Shown one piece after another: positions 1 to 11,500 of a stretch of DNA of 64,000 nucleotides; position 1 is the stretch's first letter, and each line of letters begins with the position of its first letter. The notes beneath the pieces were generated by a model. That model was not told the origin of the DNA. It did no database searches and worked only from the letters and a program-made list of their open reading frames with translations. The stretch is from positions 2,418,001-2,482,000 of the forward strand of contig NC_049905.1 of NCBI RefSeq assembly GCF_001411555.2. The letters are read 5' to 3'. A program made the translations under genes and the position numbers. Origin of the DNA: Juglans regia (lineage: Eukaryota > Streptophyta > Magnoliopsida > Fagales > Juglandaceae).

Positions 1-3000
1 CATCTTGTTCACTGCTCAACTCTCTTGTTTTGATGGAAAATGACTCCAAGTCATTCACCAGCTGATCTCAGAAAAGAGACAATTACCATCAAGCAATATA
101 CTACAATTATGCAGACATAAAATCAAAAAAAACTGCCCAAGATTATTGAAGAGCACAGCAATGTAAACAAAAATATTATTGTTTTTTCTGTTAGAAACTA
201 GTTTTCTCTCCGTACACTTTTTTGCTTCGTTGGTGTTTTTGCTCTTCAATGGCAATAATTCCTTGTGGTGATTAGTGTGTTGCCCAGTTTGCTGTGTAGT
301 TGGGACCAGTGTTGGTTAGCCTAGAGTTTACAGGTTTTTATGAGTAGTTGTTTTGTGATGGATTCGAGTAGGAATGTTATTATTGATAAAAAATGTTTTG
401 AGATTACGAAGACGAATGCAAGGTGGTGGAGAATCACCGAGAGCAGTTGTCGCGCGGTGAATCACATCTTCATTGAGCAAGACTCCTTGGGGTGGTTGGC
501 TGGCATGGTAGAGGAAGGTATAGTTTCAGAGGGTCCCTCTGTTTTCATCAGGTCGCGTAGAACTGGTTCTCATGCGTTGGTGATTCAGAGACAACGCAAC
601 TCATATGGGAGTTTCTTCTCCTTATCAGAGTTTAGTCAAGAGAAACGGCGTGGCTTACTTGTGATTCCAGAAGGGAGGAAAGGTGTTGGTTGGAGGATTT
701 TCGGTGAGTTGTTGAAGGAAATCGCTGCTACTGCTACCGCGACCTCCTCTGTTTTGGGAAGGGATAACAGAGGGAACCACCCATGGACGCTGCCTCCTCC
801 ACTACCACAGGGGCATGGAGTTTTTTCTTCATACAAGGAGGCTCTGTCTGGAGCTCCAATACTTGCAGAGGGTTCTGGCCCTCTGGTGAAGACGCTGCTC
901 TGCAATGAAGCAAGTGTTTGCAGGCCTTTGTCGGGGCCAAGTATGGAAACTTTGCTACTGGCGTTGGCAGAGATGGAGAAGCAAGTGGGTGGATTAATAC
1001 TTAATATGGGTATATTAAAAAGGTGTGTTGAGGAGGGACTTCAGAGGGAGAAGCTTTCTGTGGGGGGCCAAGTTGAAGGCCTCGGTAATGGGCCTGTGGT
1101 CGAAAATGGGCTTAAGGGGAAAGGAATTATTTCTGCTGGGCCTGCCATTCATACCCAGCAGCCCGTAGCCCAGGGTGCGAAGCCTGCGTGGAGACGAAAG
1201 GAAGCCCATGGCGCTAGCCCAATGTCGTCGCTACCGTTGACGACGGGTCAGGCCTCCTCGTCGGTGGAGGCGAGTTCGACGGTGGCAGTGTTGGGACCGC
1301 CGGTGAGTTCTGTGCTGCCTAAAGTGGTGTCGGTAGGTCGTAGAGTTGAAGATCCGATTATTAGTCCTGCCGGAATCCTCGCGTTGGCGACTCAAACGTC
1401 GGTATCCCTGGAACAGAACCCGAAGACGCAGACGCCGGTAGCCTCTGATACGTTCACTGAAGTCCTCAACGAAGTCAGTGGCCCTGCGCAAGCTTCGCTG
1501 GAACACGGGGCGTTTTCGAAGGGGCCGCCACCTTTCGTGGTGGCTCAGACTTCGCCGCCGGTATGTTCTGGCCTTCCTCACGACCCTCTGGTGATGAATA
1601 CGCTACCAGTGCCGTCTCATATTCCCTTGTTGGAGGTAGTTGAATTTTCGGACTTAGTAGAGGCACAGATAGAGACGTCAGCTCCTTCTGGGCTGGTTTC
1701 TGTTCCCCTGGCTGCGAAAACAGTAAACATTGTGTTGGAACAGGTGGTAGAAGAGTCCGGTTCTCTCGAAAACTCTGGTTCTTTGATTCTGTATACGGCT
1801 AATAGGGATAGGGAGGAGGAACCTACTCCACTCTATTCCTTTCATCCCAATGTGTCAGACTGGGTTATCCGGAGAGCAATGGACATTAAGCACATGGTAG
1901 GAATTTCTTATGGGGATTTTGAAGCTGAATTTATGGCCTTACTTACAGCTGTAGAGGCGGTGAATGCCCAAGCAAAGTCTGATCAATCATTGGCTTCGGC
2001 TAAAAAAAGGGAAAGAGAACTCAAAAGGTTAGATTGGGCTATGAAAGAGGATGGAGGTGAGAAGAGTTCTACTCGGGAGCGTAGTAAGGGGAGGGGGAAG
2101 ATGGTTGTCCCATGAAACCAAAAATAATTTCTTGGAATGTGAGGGGGCTGCATGATCCTAATAAGCGGCTCCAAGTTAGAAATTTACTTCGCCAGTGGAA
2201 AGGGGACATTATATGTTTACAAGAGACTAAATTGGAAGTTATTACTAGACAAGTAATTCGCAGTTTATGGAGAGGACAACATATTGGGTGGTCCTACCCA
2301 CCATCAAAAGGTGCTTCCGGGGGTGTTCTAATTATGTTTGACACAAGGGTGGTGGAAAGGGCGGAAGAGTGTGTGGGTGATTTCTCGGTGTCTTGTTCTT
2401 TTGTCAACTTAGAAGACGGCTTTAAGTGGGCTTTTGCTGGGGTTTATGGCCCTAATCTTGATTCAGAGAGAAGATTCTTGTGGGAAGAACTGGCGGGAAT
2501 CATCAGTTGGTGGGAGCTACCGAGTTGCATAGGGGGTGACTTTAATACTTCTCGTTTTCCAAGTGAGAGGTCGGGATCTTCTCGTATCACTTCAGCCATG
2601 AGAGATTTCTCTGATTTTATTTCAGAACAGGAGCTCATGGACATTCCACTATCAGGAGGCACTTTTACCTGGTCCAACAACCGTGATTGCCCATCATGGT
2701 CGAGGATCGATAGATTTTTGCTAACACCCGATTGGGAGTCACACTTTCCGGATGTGGCTCAAAGAAGATTACCCCGTTTATGTTCTGATCATTTCCCTAT
2801 TATTTTAGATTGTGGAGGCATCAATGGGGGTAGAAGATATTTTAAATTTGAACATATGTGGTTAAAAACTGACGGTTTTGTAGACAGGGTTAGACAATGG
2901 TGGACTTCCTATAGTTTCCAAGGCTCTCCCAGTTTCATTATGACTAAAAAGTTGAAAGAGCTGAAACAGGACCTGAAGCAGTGGAATGAACAAGTTTTTG

Positions 3001-6000
3001 GCAATGTGCTTCAGCAAAAGCGCTCTCTTTTAGAGGAATTACAGGACTTGGAAGGTGAGGAGGAGGCTAGATCCCTTTCTGATCCTGACAAAATCCGTAA
3101 GAACCAGGTAGTTGCTGATCTTGAAAGGGTTACTTTGATGGAAGAGATTTCATGGAGACAGAAATCAAGGGTACTCTGGCTTAAGGAGGGGGACAAATGC
3201 ACGAAATTCTTCCACAGGATGGCTAACTCTCACAGGAGGAATAATGCTATTGATACACTGATGGTAGATGGGGCAACTTCTTCAGATCAGACGGTTATCA
3301 AAAACCACATTCAACAATACTACCAACAATTATTATCAGAAGAGCATAATTGGAGACCGAGAGTGGATGGGTTGACTTTTAATATTCTAGATCAGCACAG
3401 TGCAGGGTGGTTAGAAAGGCCTTTTACAGAAGAGGAAGTGGGCAATGTTATCAGAAGTATGTCAAGTGATAAGGCTCCCGGTCCGGACGGGTTTACCCTG
3501 GGTTTTTTTCAAGCCTGTTGGGAGGTGGTCAAGGAAGATCTTATGCAAGTCTTTCTTGAATTTCATTCTAATGCTAGTTTTGAAAAGAGCCTAAATGCCA
3601 CCTTTTTAGCCCTCATTCTTAAAAAGGTGGGATCTAGGGATGTGAGGGACTATCGCCCCATTAGTCTCGTGAACGGGATGTACAAGATTCTTTCCAAAGT
3701 GTTAGCAAATAGACTAAGCTCGGTGGTGGAAAAATTAATCTCGAAGCCGCAAAATGCGTTTGTCAAAGGTAGACAAATCCTTGACTCGGTTCTTATTGCA
3801 AATGAAGTATTGGATGGTCGGCTTAAGTCTAAAGAGCCTGGGCTACTTTGCAAGCTAGACATGGAGAAAGCTTATGATCATGTCAACTGGAAGTTCATTC
3901 TTTATTTACTTGAAAGATGTGGTTTTGGGGGGAAATGGCAGAAATAGATAGAATTTTGTATCACTTCAACTCGCTTCTCCATCTTGGTAAATGGCTCTCC
4001 AGTGGGTTTCTTCAACTCCTCTCGTGGCCTAAGACAGGGAGATCCGCTCTCCCCTCTACTTTTTTTATTTGTCATGGAAGCTCTCAGTAAGATGATTGAG
4101 GGGATGGTGGGTTACTCCAAGGCTTTTCGGTAGGGAATGGTGTTCTTAACATTTCTCATTTGTTATTTGCTGATGACACACTTATTTTTTGTGGTGCACA
4201 CCTCGGTCAAGTCCAAGACTTGAGGGCGTTACTCCTTTGCTTTGCAGTAGTGTCAGGATTGAGTATTAACCTCGCTAAGTCGGAAATAGTGCCAGTGGGG
4301 GCCGTCCCCGATGTGGAAATTTTTGCTTCTACCTTGGGTTGTAAGATATCTTCACTTCCTATGAAGTATCTTGGTTTACCATTGGGTGCCTCTTTTAAAT
4401 CTGAAAGGATTTGGAATGATGTAGTCGAAAGGGTGGAGCATAGATTGGCTGCTTGGAAGAGGCTTTACTTGTCGAAAGGTGGTAGGTTGACTTTGATTAA
4501 AAGCACTCTCTCTAACTTACCCACCTATTTCTTGTCTCTGTTCCCGCTTCCTACAAAGGTGGCTAATAGAATTGAGAAGTTACAAAGGGATTTTTTATGG
4601 AGCGGTTTGGGGGAAGAGTTCAAATTCTACCTGGTTAATTGGTCTACAGTTTGTACCCCAATTTCTGAGGGAGGTTTGGGGATTCGCCACTTACTGAAAT
4701 TCAATCAAGCCCTCTTGGGTAAGTGGTTGTGGAGGTACCAAAATGAAAGTGAGGCTTTTTGGAGGGAGGTCATAGTTTCTCAGTTTGGGGACGCTTGGGG
4801 AGGATGTTCGAATGAGGTTTGAGGCACTTATGGAGTGGGTTTATGGAAAAACATTAGGAGTCTTTGGGGACATTCCGTGAGCAGGAACATTTTGTTGTAG
4901 GCGATAGTTCGCGTATCCGTTTTTGGTTTGATATATGGTGTGGTAACCATTGTCTACGAGATACTTTTCCTACCATCTTTGCGCTTGCAAGAGCTAAGGA
5001 GGCATCGATTGCCTTTCTCCATTCTTCAGCAAATGGCACCCCTCAATGGAATATTGACTTCATTAGGGCAGCCCATGACTGGGAATTGGAGTCTTTTACG
5101 GAGTTTTTTGTGGCTTTATATTCTGTAAGTATTCCAAGAGGCTCCGGTGATAAGTTGTATTGGAATCATTCTAAGAAAGGTATCTTCTCGGTCAGTTCCT
5201 TTTATCAAAAGCTTACGAACCCCGATTTGTCTATATTTCCGTGGAAGAGTATATGGAAGACGAAAGCTCCTTCAAAAGCAGCCTTCTTTGTCTGGACAGC
5301 ATCTTTGGACAAGATTCTTACCATTGATAATTTGAGGAAACGACGGGTCATTATTCTAGATTGGTGTTGTATGTGTAAGAAGCAGGGGGAGTCTGTCAAT
5401 CATTTGCTTTTACACTGTGAGGTGGCTAAGGCTGTTTGGGATGATGTTTTCTTAAGAGTCGGACTGTCTTGGGTTATGCCTTGGAGATTGGTGGATTTCC
5501 TCGCTAGCTGGACAAGACTACACGGAGATTTTCAGGTAGCGGCAATTTGGAGATTGATACCAATATGCCTGTGTTGGTGCATTTGGAGGGAGAGAAATGC
5601 TAGATGTTTTGATGATCAAGAGAGAACAAGGGACGAGCTTAAAGTTTCTTTTTTAAGACATTGTTCCTATGGGCGGGGGCTATAGTTTGTAACGGACGTA
5701 GTGTCCATGATCTCCTTCTTTCTATTGTTTCTTCTAGCTAGGTGTGTTTTCATGTATACTTCCTGTGTACCTGGGCTATGCCTATTTTTATGAATATATT
5801 ATCTTTGATTACCGATCAAAAAATATAAACAAAAATAATTATTACCTTGTCCAAAGACTTATTGACCACTGCTAACGTGGAATCATATGGTTGTTGCTTC
5901 AGCTTCAATAGAGAGAATTTATTCTCAAGTGAAAAAGACTCAACCTTCTGAGCTTCTAACTTCTGGACAAGCTTTTGATTTTGATATTGAAGAACAGTAA

Positions 6001-6788
6001 TATCAAGCTACATCACCACAAATGGAAAACATAAGTTAAAAACTATAAAGATAATGAAGAAGACCATTTATCTTTTTGCAACCCCAAAGCAGCTGAAAAT
6101 GCGTGGTGTGAACATGTTAATATGGTATCGTCATAAAAATGCAAATGTAGGTTCCAACTGACAAAGGATGAAGTCATTCCGAAATTGGTGATCCAATTGT
6201 ATGATCAAAATCCTAACAGCCAGATCACTTTTTCCCCTTAAAAAAGTAGGCTTTACATCTCCATCACAGCTAAAAGCACAATGCTATCACCAATTTAACC
6301 AAATTCCAGAAGCCAAAAATGCTGAGCACAGCACCATATTATAATCAACATCAAGTATATACAAGGCAATAACCACCAGAAATAAAGAAAAAAGATCCCT
6401 ACAAATTTGCGGTCATCCAATTTAGCATCCAACATTCATAAAATGTGGTTTCAAGCTAGAAATGGAAATTCTATGCTAGTAACAAGCTAGCAATTCATAA
6501 CCACCTCAACTGAATAAATTTTTCAGACAAGCCAGATAACACAAGGATAAAAGTACATGTACCAAATACACAAAACACTATAAAGTCAAAATAAACCCAC
6601 AAAATTTCTTGAGCTACACAATATAACTTTCGAAAAATTAGAAAGTAGAAACTACGGAAGTAAACGCTCCTAACCTTTTTGTCCTCGGAAATGGGCAAAA
6701 AAGGTTGCTTCTTAGGAGTAGCAGCAGCCGTGGGTGATATGGAGCCAAAATGACGCCGTTTTCGGTCTGGCTCACCTGTGCTCCCCAT
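1..6788 (-). CDS. HUB1: HUB1/BRE1-type E3 ubiquitin ligase for histone H2B, 5' part (three exons, runs off the left edge)
   Basis: Exons on the minus strand are 6788-6675 (38 residues), 6007-5846 (54 residues) and 61-1 (20 residues so far); all junctions are GT/AG and in phase 0. The first exon reads [18 protein letters not shown] and ends EDKK. The second reads [20 protein letters not shown] and continues to NKSLDK, and the third begins LVNDLESFS. This closely matches the N-terminus of Arabidopsis HUB1 as I remember it. HUB1 is a nuclear coiled-coil RING ligase that, with HUB2, monoubiquitinates histone H2B in transcribed chromatin. The basic RKRR near the start fits a nuclear signal, and exon 2 looks like the start of the coiled coil. 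The RING domain, expected at the C-terminus, is outside the window. The intron between exons 2 and 3 carries a full-length LINE. The start is the first ATG of the conserved block; an ATG nine codons upstream in frame is less likely. Confidence 0.93.
340..2115 (+). CDS. LINE ORF1 protein (RNA-binding/gag-like), 591 residues
   Basis: The frame is open for 591 codons. The N-terminal part (about residues 15-130, around [19 protein letters not shown]) has the look of the globular N-terminal domain of plant L1 ORF1 proteins. A long proline/serine/valine-rich low-complexity middle follows, then a basic C-terminus ([21 protein letters not shown]). ORF1 proteins bind the element RNA and form the particle with ORF2. 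I see no CCHC zinc knuckle, which many plant L1 ORF1 proteins carry, so this may be a knuckle-less type. The stop overlaps the ORF2 start as ATGA, which suggests coupled translation. GC content is higher than in the surrounding intron, marking it as foreign to the host gene. Confidence 0.75.
   Translation: MSSCFVMDSSRNVIIDKKCFEITKTNARWWRITESSCRAVNHIFIEQDSLGWLAGMVEEGIVSEGPSVFIRSRRTGSHALVIQRQRNSYGSFFSLSEFSQEKRRGLLVIPEGRKGVGWRIFGELLKEIAATATATSSVLGRDNRGNHPWTLPPPLPQGHGVFSSYKEALSGAPILAEGSGPLVKTLLCNEASVCRPLSGPSMETLLLALAEMEKQVGGLILNMGILKRCVEEGLQREKLSVGGQVEGLGNGPVVENGLKGKGIISAGPAIHTQQPVAQGAKPAWRRKEAHGASPMSSLPLTTGQASSSVEASSTVAVLGPPVSSVLPKVVSVGRRVEDPIISPAGILALATQTSVSLEQNPKTQTPVASDTFTEVLNEVSGPAQASLEHGAFSKGPPPFVVAQTSPPVCSGLPHDPLVMNTLPVPSHIPLLEVVEFSDLVEAQIETSAPSGLVSVPLAAKTVNIVLEQVVEESGSLENSGSLILYTANRDREEEPTPLYSFHPNVSDWVIRRAMDIKHMVGISYGDFEAEFMALLTAVEAVNAQAKSDQSLASAKKRERELKRLDWAMKEDGGEKSSTRERSKGRGKMVVP
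2112..5685 (+). pseudogene. LINE ORF2 polyprotein (endonuclease, reverse transcriptase, zf-RVT), disrupted
   Basis: Starts at the ATG that overlaps the ORF1 stop. Residues 1-240 are an APE-type endonuclease ([42 protein letters not shown]). Reverse transcriptase follows ([69 protein letters not shown] with the catalytic FADD). The C-terminus has the zf-RVT domain ([18 protein letters not shown]). Breaks: an in-frame TAG at 3945-3947, a frameshift near 4130 just before the FADD box, a TGA at 4820-4822, and a frameshift near 4870. Open segments are 2112-3947, 4160-4822 and 4864-5685. The family role is target-primed reverse transcription at a nicked genomic site. This copy cannot make an intact enzyme. 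Confidence 0.92.
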
Positions 6789-7448
6789 GGAAACCCTAGC
6801 ATCTACCCCCCACAAGCTCCACTAGCATTAAGCAACACCAAAATTTGGTATTACCATACCACTGAAAGGTTAGAACCCCCCTAATATAAATATCAAAACT
6901 AGATAATACAGAAACAAACCCTAGACTAATCAATTCCTCAAAACCCTAATTCAAACTTTCCACCAAAAATAATGTTCTTCTCTAGCTTCCAACCCCTAAT
7001 TTCCCCAAACCTGCATCAAAGCTCTCTGTCTATATCTGCCTCCCTATCTCTGTGTTACAGCATGGATTCGAGGCTGTTTCTCTCTCAAACGACGCACTTT
7101 CTCCAGTTTCTCTATACCTCTCCGAAGCTCAAGTAGGAGAGAGAAAAATGTGCGAGATTTTGTGTGATTCTATAAAAGACCATGCACGGAATTTTGAGAA
7201 AGTTAGGAGGGTAATTTTGGTATTGAACGTGGCGGCCTTTGTGTTCGTCCACCTGTTCGAGGAATCTAAACGTGGTGACTGGTGACTACGTCACGGAGAA
7301 GTGGGAGCGAAGTTGGTGACTTGGCGGAGTCTGATTGGTAAAACCTGTGGAAAGAGCTCTGGGCACCATGCCTTGACTTGGATCAATTATCTATAAAAGA
7401 GTGAGGATCAATAGGTTGTTGCAGAAGGTCTCCGCTGTGCCGCGAGCT
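6789..7448. other. HUB1 5' flank and leader
   Basis: No gene is seen. The pyrimidine-rich plus strand (purine-rich on minus) just upstream of the HUB1 ATG probably contains its 5' leader and promoter. A 77-codon plus-strand frame at 7052-7285 lies here without any family resemblance and is probably chance. Confidence 0.4.
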
Positions 7449-7760
7449 CTATTTTATTTTTATTTTTTATTTTTTTTGAGTAAACGGATGTTAACTTTTA
7501 TTAAGAGAGGATTTATAAAATTAATTTGAAAAGTAAATCAATTACAATCGTTAATATCTTTTTAGTACACTTTCGTGATTGACATAGTCTAGTCCAGACA
7601 GTAAATCTCTAAAGACTTAGATCTTTAGAGAAAATACTACATCTGTCCACAATAGAGATTACAAAGCCCCATACCCCGACTAAGCAGGGTAGGATATACC
7701 AAACCCCAACAATCCCGTCAACGCAGATGGAAGACTAATACTTCATTCAGACCAATACTC
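7449..7760 (-). mobile_element. 3'-truncated retroelement tail (LINE-like)
   Basis: Read on the minus strand, the segment ends in AATAAAAGTTAACATCC followed by an A-rich tail (7449-7482 on plus is T-rich). The body contains no open frame. A body that stops abruptly at one side and ends in poly(A) fits a 5'-truncated LINE or other poly(A) retroelement. The superfamily is not certain. Confidence 0.4.
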
Positions 7761-8570
7761 TATTAAGAGGATTTTTTAAGAAAATGATATTTGCAGTGAT
7801 AATTATTATTGTTTAATTTTTAAAAAAAAATGATTAAATATGATATATACATAATAAAAATTAATTTTTTAATATAAAACTTTAAAACAATTATACAATA
7901 CTTACATACTCTATAACTATATCTAACATTATTATTAATTCTTTTACGGAGAAATTTTTAATTCTAATTTTTTTTCTCCTAAAATATTAAATAGGCAGTT
8001 TGAAATCTGATAAACTGCAATTAAAAACAATTTCGAATTTTAGGCCTGCATTTATTTTTATTAAGGCACCATTTTTAATTTCCAAATCTGCCAAACAAGA
8101 AATTGTGAATAATATTAGCGGAAACGATTGAGGACTTGGGAGTTATAAAGGATTAATTTTAATTTAGAAGGTAGTCCCTCTTTTGAAGGTCTCACCAACA
8201 ACTAACAACAATTTTTTTTTTCATCAGTTTTATTCTTTTCATTTTTTATCTAATTTTCCAAATATGTAACTTCTTAAAAAAAAATAATAATAATAATTAA
8301 AAGAGAGAGAGGAAAAAGGATCATAATCGACACAACATTATCCACACCCTTCCAGTTCGATAGCAGCACGTTTTGCTTTCTACAATTTTAATTCGTGTGG
8401 ACCCCCCCAGTTATTTATCAAGGTATCTGATATATGTACAAACAAATAACAGGCTCTAAACTAGTTTCAGCTTGGATGGAGAAGAGAGAGCAAAGTGGTT
8501 AAGAAAAGAAACAGGAGGCTGACAGAACAACCACCTCATGACAATGAGATGAAAACCAATACAACTGGCC
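7761..8570. other. AT-rich spacer and probable 3' UTR of the hydrolase gene
   Basis: No coding signal is seen. The part next to 8570 is of more mixed composition and probably holds the 3' UTR of the minus-strand hydrolase gene. The remainder is AT-rich with short homopolymers. Confidence 0.4.
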
Positions 8571-11500
8571 TCATTCATCTTTCATCGAAAATTCATGCCT
8601 CCTCTTCTGCCCAACTTCCACTAGTAACGTCAGAAGAGCCTCACACACTTGGGAGGCATCTGCTTCTGATGGGTCATCGTTCAATGATGAATACACCATC
8701 CAAGCATGGTCTAATTTTCGTTTCGGCCGCACAACAATGGATCCAGGGACTTCTGCATCACGACACGTGACGAGCCCATCGCTCTTCTCGCCATACCTGA
8801 TTTGCAGCAGCTGGGCACATGCAGCCATTGCAGCTCCGAGGGGAATTACCACAGGGAGTTTTGTAGGTTCAGCTACAGATGGTAGCTCAGCATGTGCAAC
8901 ATGAGATAATGTGCTCAAAACAGCAGGCGAAATGCCAGCTTCTGTGTGGAACGAAACCACGGGGAGTTCTCTCGGCAATTGGTGCTTCATCAAAAATTCT
9001 CTCCTCTTTTCATAAGTCAAATCTTCCAAAGCTTGCATGTCACCCTTCAGAACATCAGATGATATGTCAACAATTAAATTGCTTTTGGCATATTTACTCA
9101 GTCAAACTATTCATGCAAGGAGTGACCCATAAATCATTCTTATTATGTATTAGCCAAACCTACCATACATAGAAGTTATACTTTTTAAAAGCAGACTCAT
9201 TTGAAAAGTGATTAAAGTCAAGTTACTGAAATTCAACTCGGTCACAGCTTCATTGTCTGAAGTCAAGAACACCTCAGCAGCGTTTCTTACAAAAGAAAAA
9301 CTAGTCTAGATTACAACAAAAGTAATTTATTCAAAATTCTATACTCTTGCCTAACACCCGAAAATCTAAACATGATTTTCTTTTCAGAAGCTATATGTAT
9401 TTCGCACGCATTTCCACAAGTGGGAAAGGTGTCATATTCTGACACTTTATGTTATTTATGTATTTAGCACTTTTAGCCATCTCCTGCATCACGTGGCCCT
9501 TTTAGTAAATTAAGTGTATATAAATATGGGGACATGCAAACTGCATGTCTAGCCGCTAAATGAACTTAGGAACAGTCATCTGATACATCAAAGCTAAATG
9601 ATTACCTCCCTGAGTAGCAACACAAGATCAATGATACTGTACATAAAGATAATTTCTACACCTTTTACTCTTATTGAAAGATACAGGAAAAAAAAATATT
9701 GTGAAAGAAATATCAAAAGAGAAGGTGACAATTGGTTTCACACATCTGCAACTATGAGAAATCATATCAATGAATATTCTACCGGGGAAGAAAATATATT
9801 CATATCCATGCCCAAGAACAATGAAAATGAAACAAGAGTGAATTTTCTAAGAGAGGAGGGAGTCAGAAAGAGAATAAACAATGAATATAGGAACAATTTA
9901 ATAGCCCATGTAATGTAGGGCATGTAAAATTCAAAAAACTCTTTCCTTTTCTTTTCAGTTTAAATACAAGAAATAATGTATGACCAAGGAACAACGCCCC
10001 ATTCCATCCCCCCCAAAGAAAAAACAGCAACATCAATAAATCAGACATGCAGAAAATATAGTGAGCAAAACTCAACACACCTTAATCACTTTACAGATCA
10101 GAATCTCCATAAGTTTCCGCACATTGACATAATCACCAAGCTGTCCTTCTCGCAGGATATCAGAAGCAATGGGGCTGCCACCATACGGACTCTGTGCTAA
10201 TGCTAATCCAGCAACCTTATCTTTCAAATCAGACCAATACAATGATAAAGCAGCTGCTGCATCTACTCCCCCTTTGCTATGTCCAAGAAGCAAAACACGT
10301 TTCCTGGAACCCCAATAGATTTCCTCAATGTACTCTTTTATCTCTCTGGCGTTTTTCTCAACTGAGGCCTGGTAAGTAATTGCTTAACGTTTAGTCCAAA
10401 ATCAACATGATGAAAGAGCAGATGAGTTTGACATGACCAAGTACCTCGCTGTGAATCTTGGCAATATGACAGGCCAGACCCATCTTTGAGAAACTCGTTT
10501 TCGTATTAACAAAATAAAGTGGTCCATGGTTGCTGAAAAGACCTGCCAAATGCCTAGTTAGCCAAACTTGACAAGCAAAAAACTAATACCAAAGTTCCAA
10601 AAAATTCTAAAGTGGAAACTAAAATTCAGAGAAACTATAACAGTGGATGGCATCAAAGAATGATCCCTAACTCTAGCATTCGTGTCATGCACAGCTTGAA
10701 CTCAGGGTCCAAAATGAAACTTCCTGTTCAATGTTCACCCTCCATCTGTCTCTCTCAAGCCATTTGACGTTTTAAAAATTTTAATTCTTGAACCAATTAG
10801 ACCATTCCCTCTCCCGAAGTTACATGAAGCTCAAGAAAACATCAAAATACCCCAAAAAAAGTCCACATGTTGACACTAAATCTAAAACCCAAAACCTTAA
10901 TTTACAATTATATCAGTTGCAGATATTTAAATTATATCAGTTGAAGATATTTAAATTATATCAGTTGCAGATATTTTTTTTATTTACTTATCAAAAAACA
11001 ATTATCAAATAGATCTTAAAAATGAGCCTCTCATTGTGTAACATCAATACATTGGTTTTACTAATAAAAAAAACATCACTACAGCAGTTTTGGAGTTCAT
11101 TATTTGATAGGTCAAACAATTATCACAGATAAAAGCTCCCTAGATGGATAATGACGTCTCCAAACTAAACTCTTATTCAATAGTATAAAGAAATTATGAA
11201 AATAGTACCTACTCCCTTAGCACAGCTTAAATTGTGTGAAAACCTGCCAAAAGCACCATATTTGGTCTAGAACGCCACAGTGGCAGGATTTAAAAGTTCT
11301 AATTAAACTTCTAATTTCCACAACATTATTCAGAGAATAAAAATAAAAACGGTTCTCAGTTTCATACAATTGCTCTCAATAACAAATGCTACCTGGAACC
11401 AGCAGGTACACCATCGAGTTTGGCAACTTGTGCAGACCATGCCTGACAGATGTTGAAACAACTGATATAACAACAAAACACAATGCAAGGACGACTTGGG

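Larger units (their letters stand above)
181..5825 (+). mobile_element. L1-like LINE (non-LTR retrotransposon), full length but mutated
   Basis: The element lies antisense inside the HUB1 intron. It has a short 5' leader (181-339), ORF1 (340-2115), ORF2 (2112-5685) and a 3' tail ending in GATCAAAAAATA. It is flanked by a target duplication: TAAACAAAAATATTATT at 164-180 and TAAACAAAAATAATTATT at 5826-5843, differing by one base. The order endonuclease, reverse transcriptase, zf-RVT is that of plant L1 elements. ORF2 is broken by two stops and two frameshifts, so this copy is not autonomous. Without the insertion the host intron would be only about 140 bases. Confidence 0.93.

Noticed and set aside
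7052..7285. 77-codon plus-strand open frame upstream of HUB1
   Set aside because: It is antisense to the probable HUB1 leader, has no known motif, and its composition fits UTR or promoter DNA.
8495..8770. 91-codon plus-strand frame
   Set aside because: It is a shadow of the last coding exon of the minus-strand hydrolase gene.
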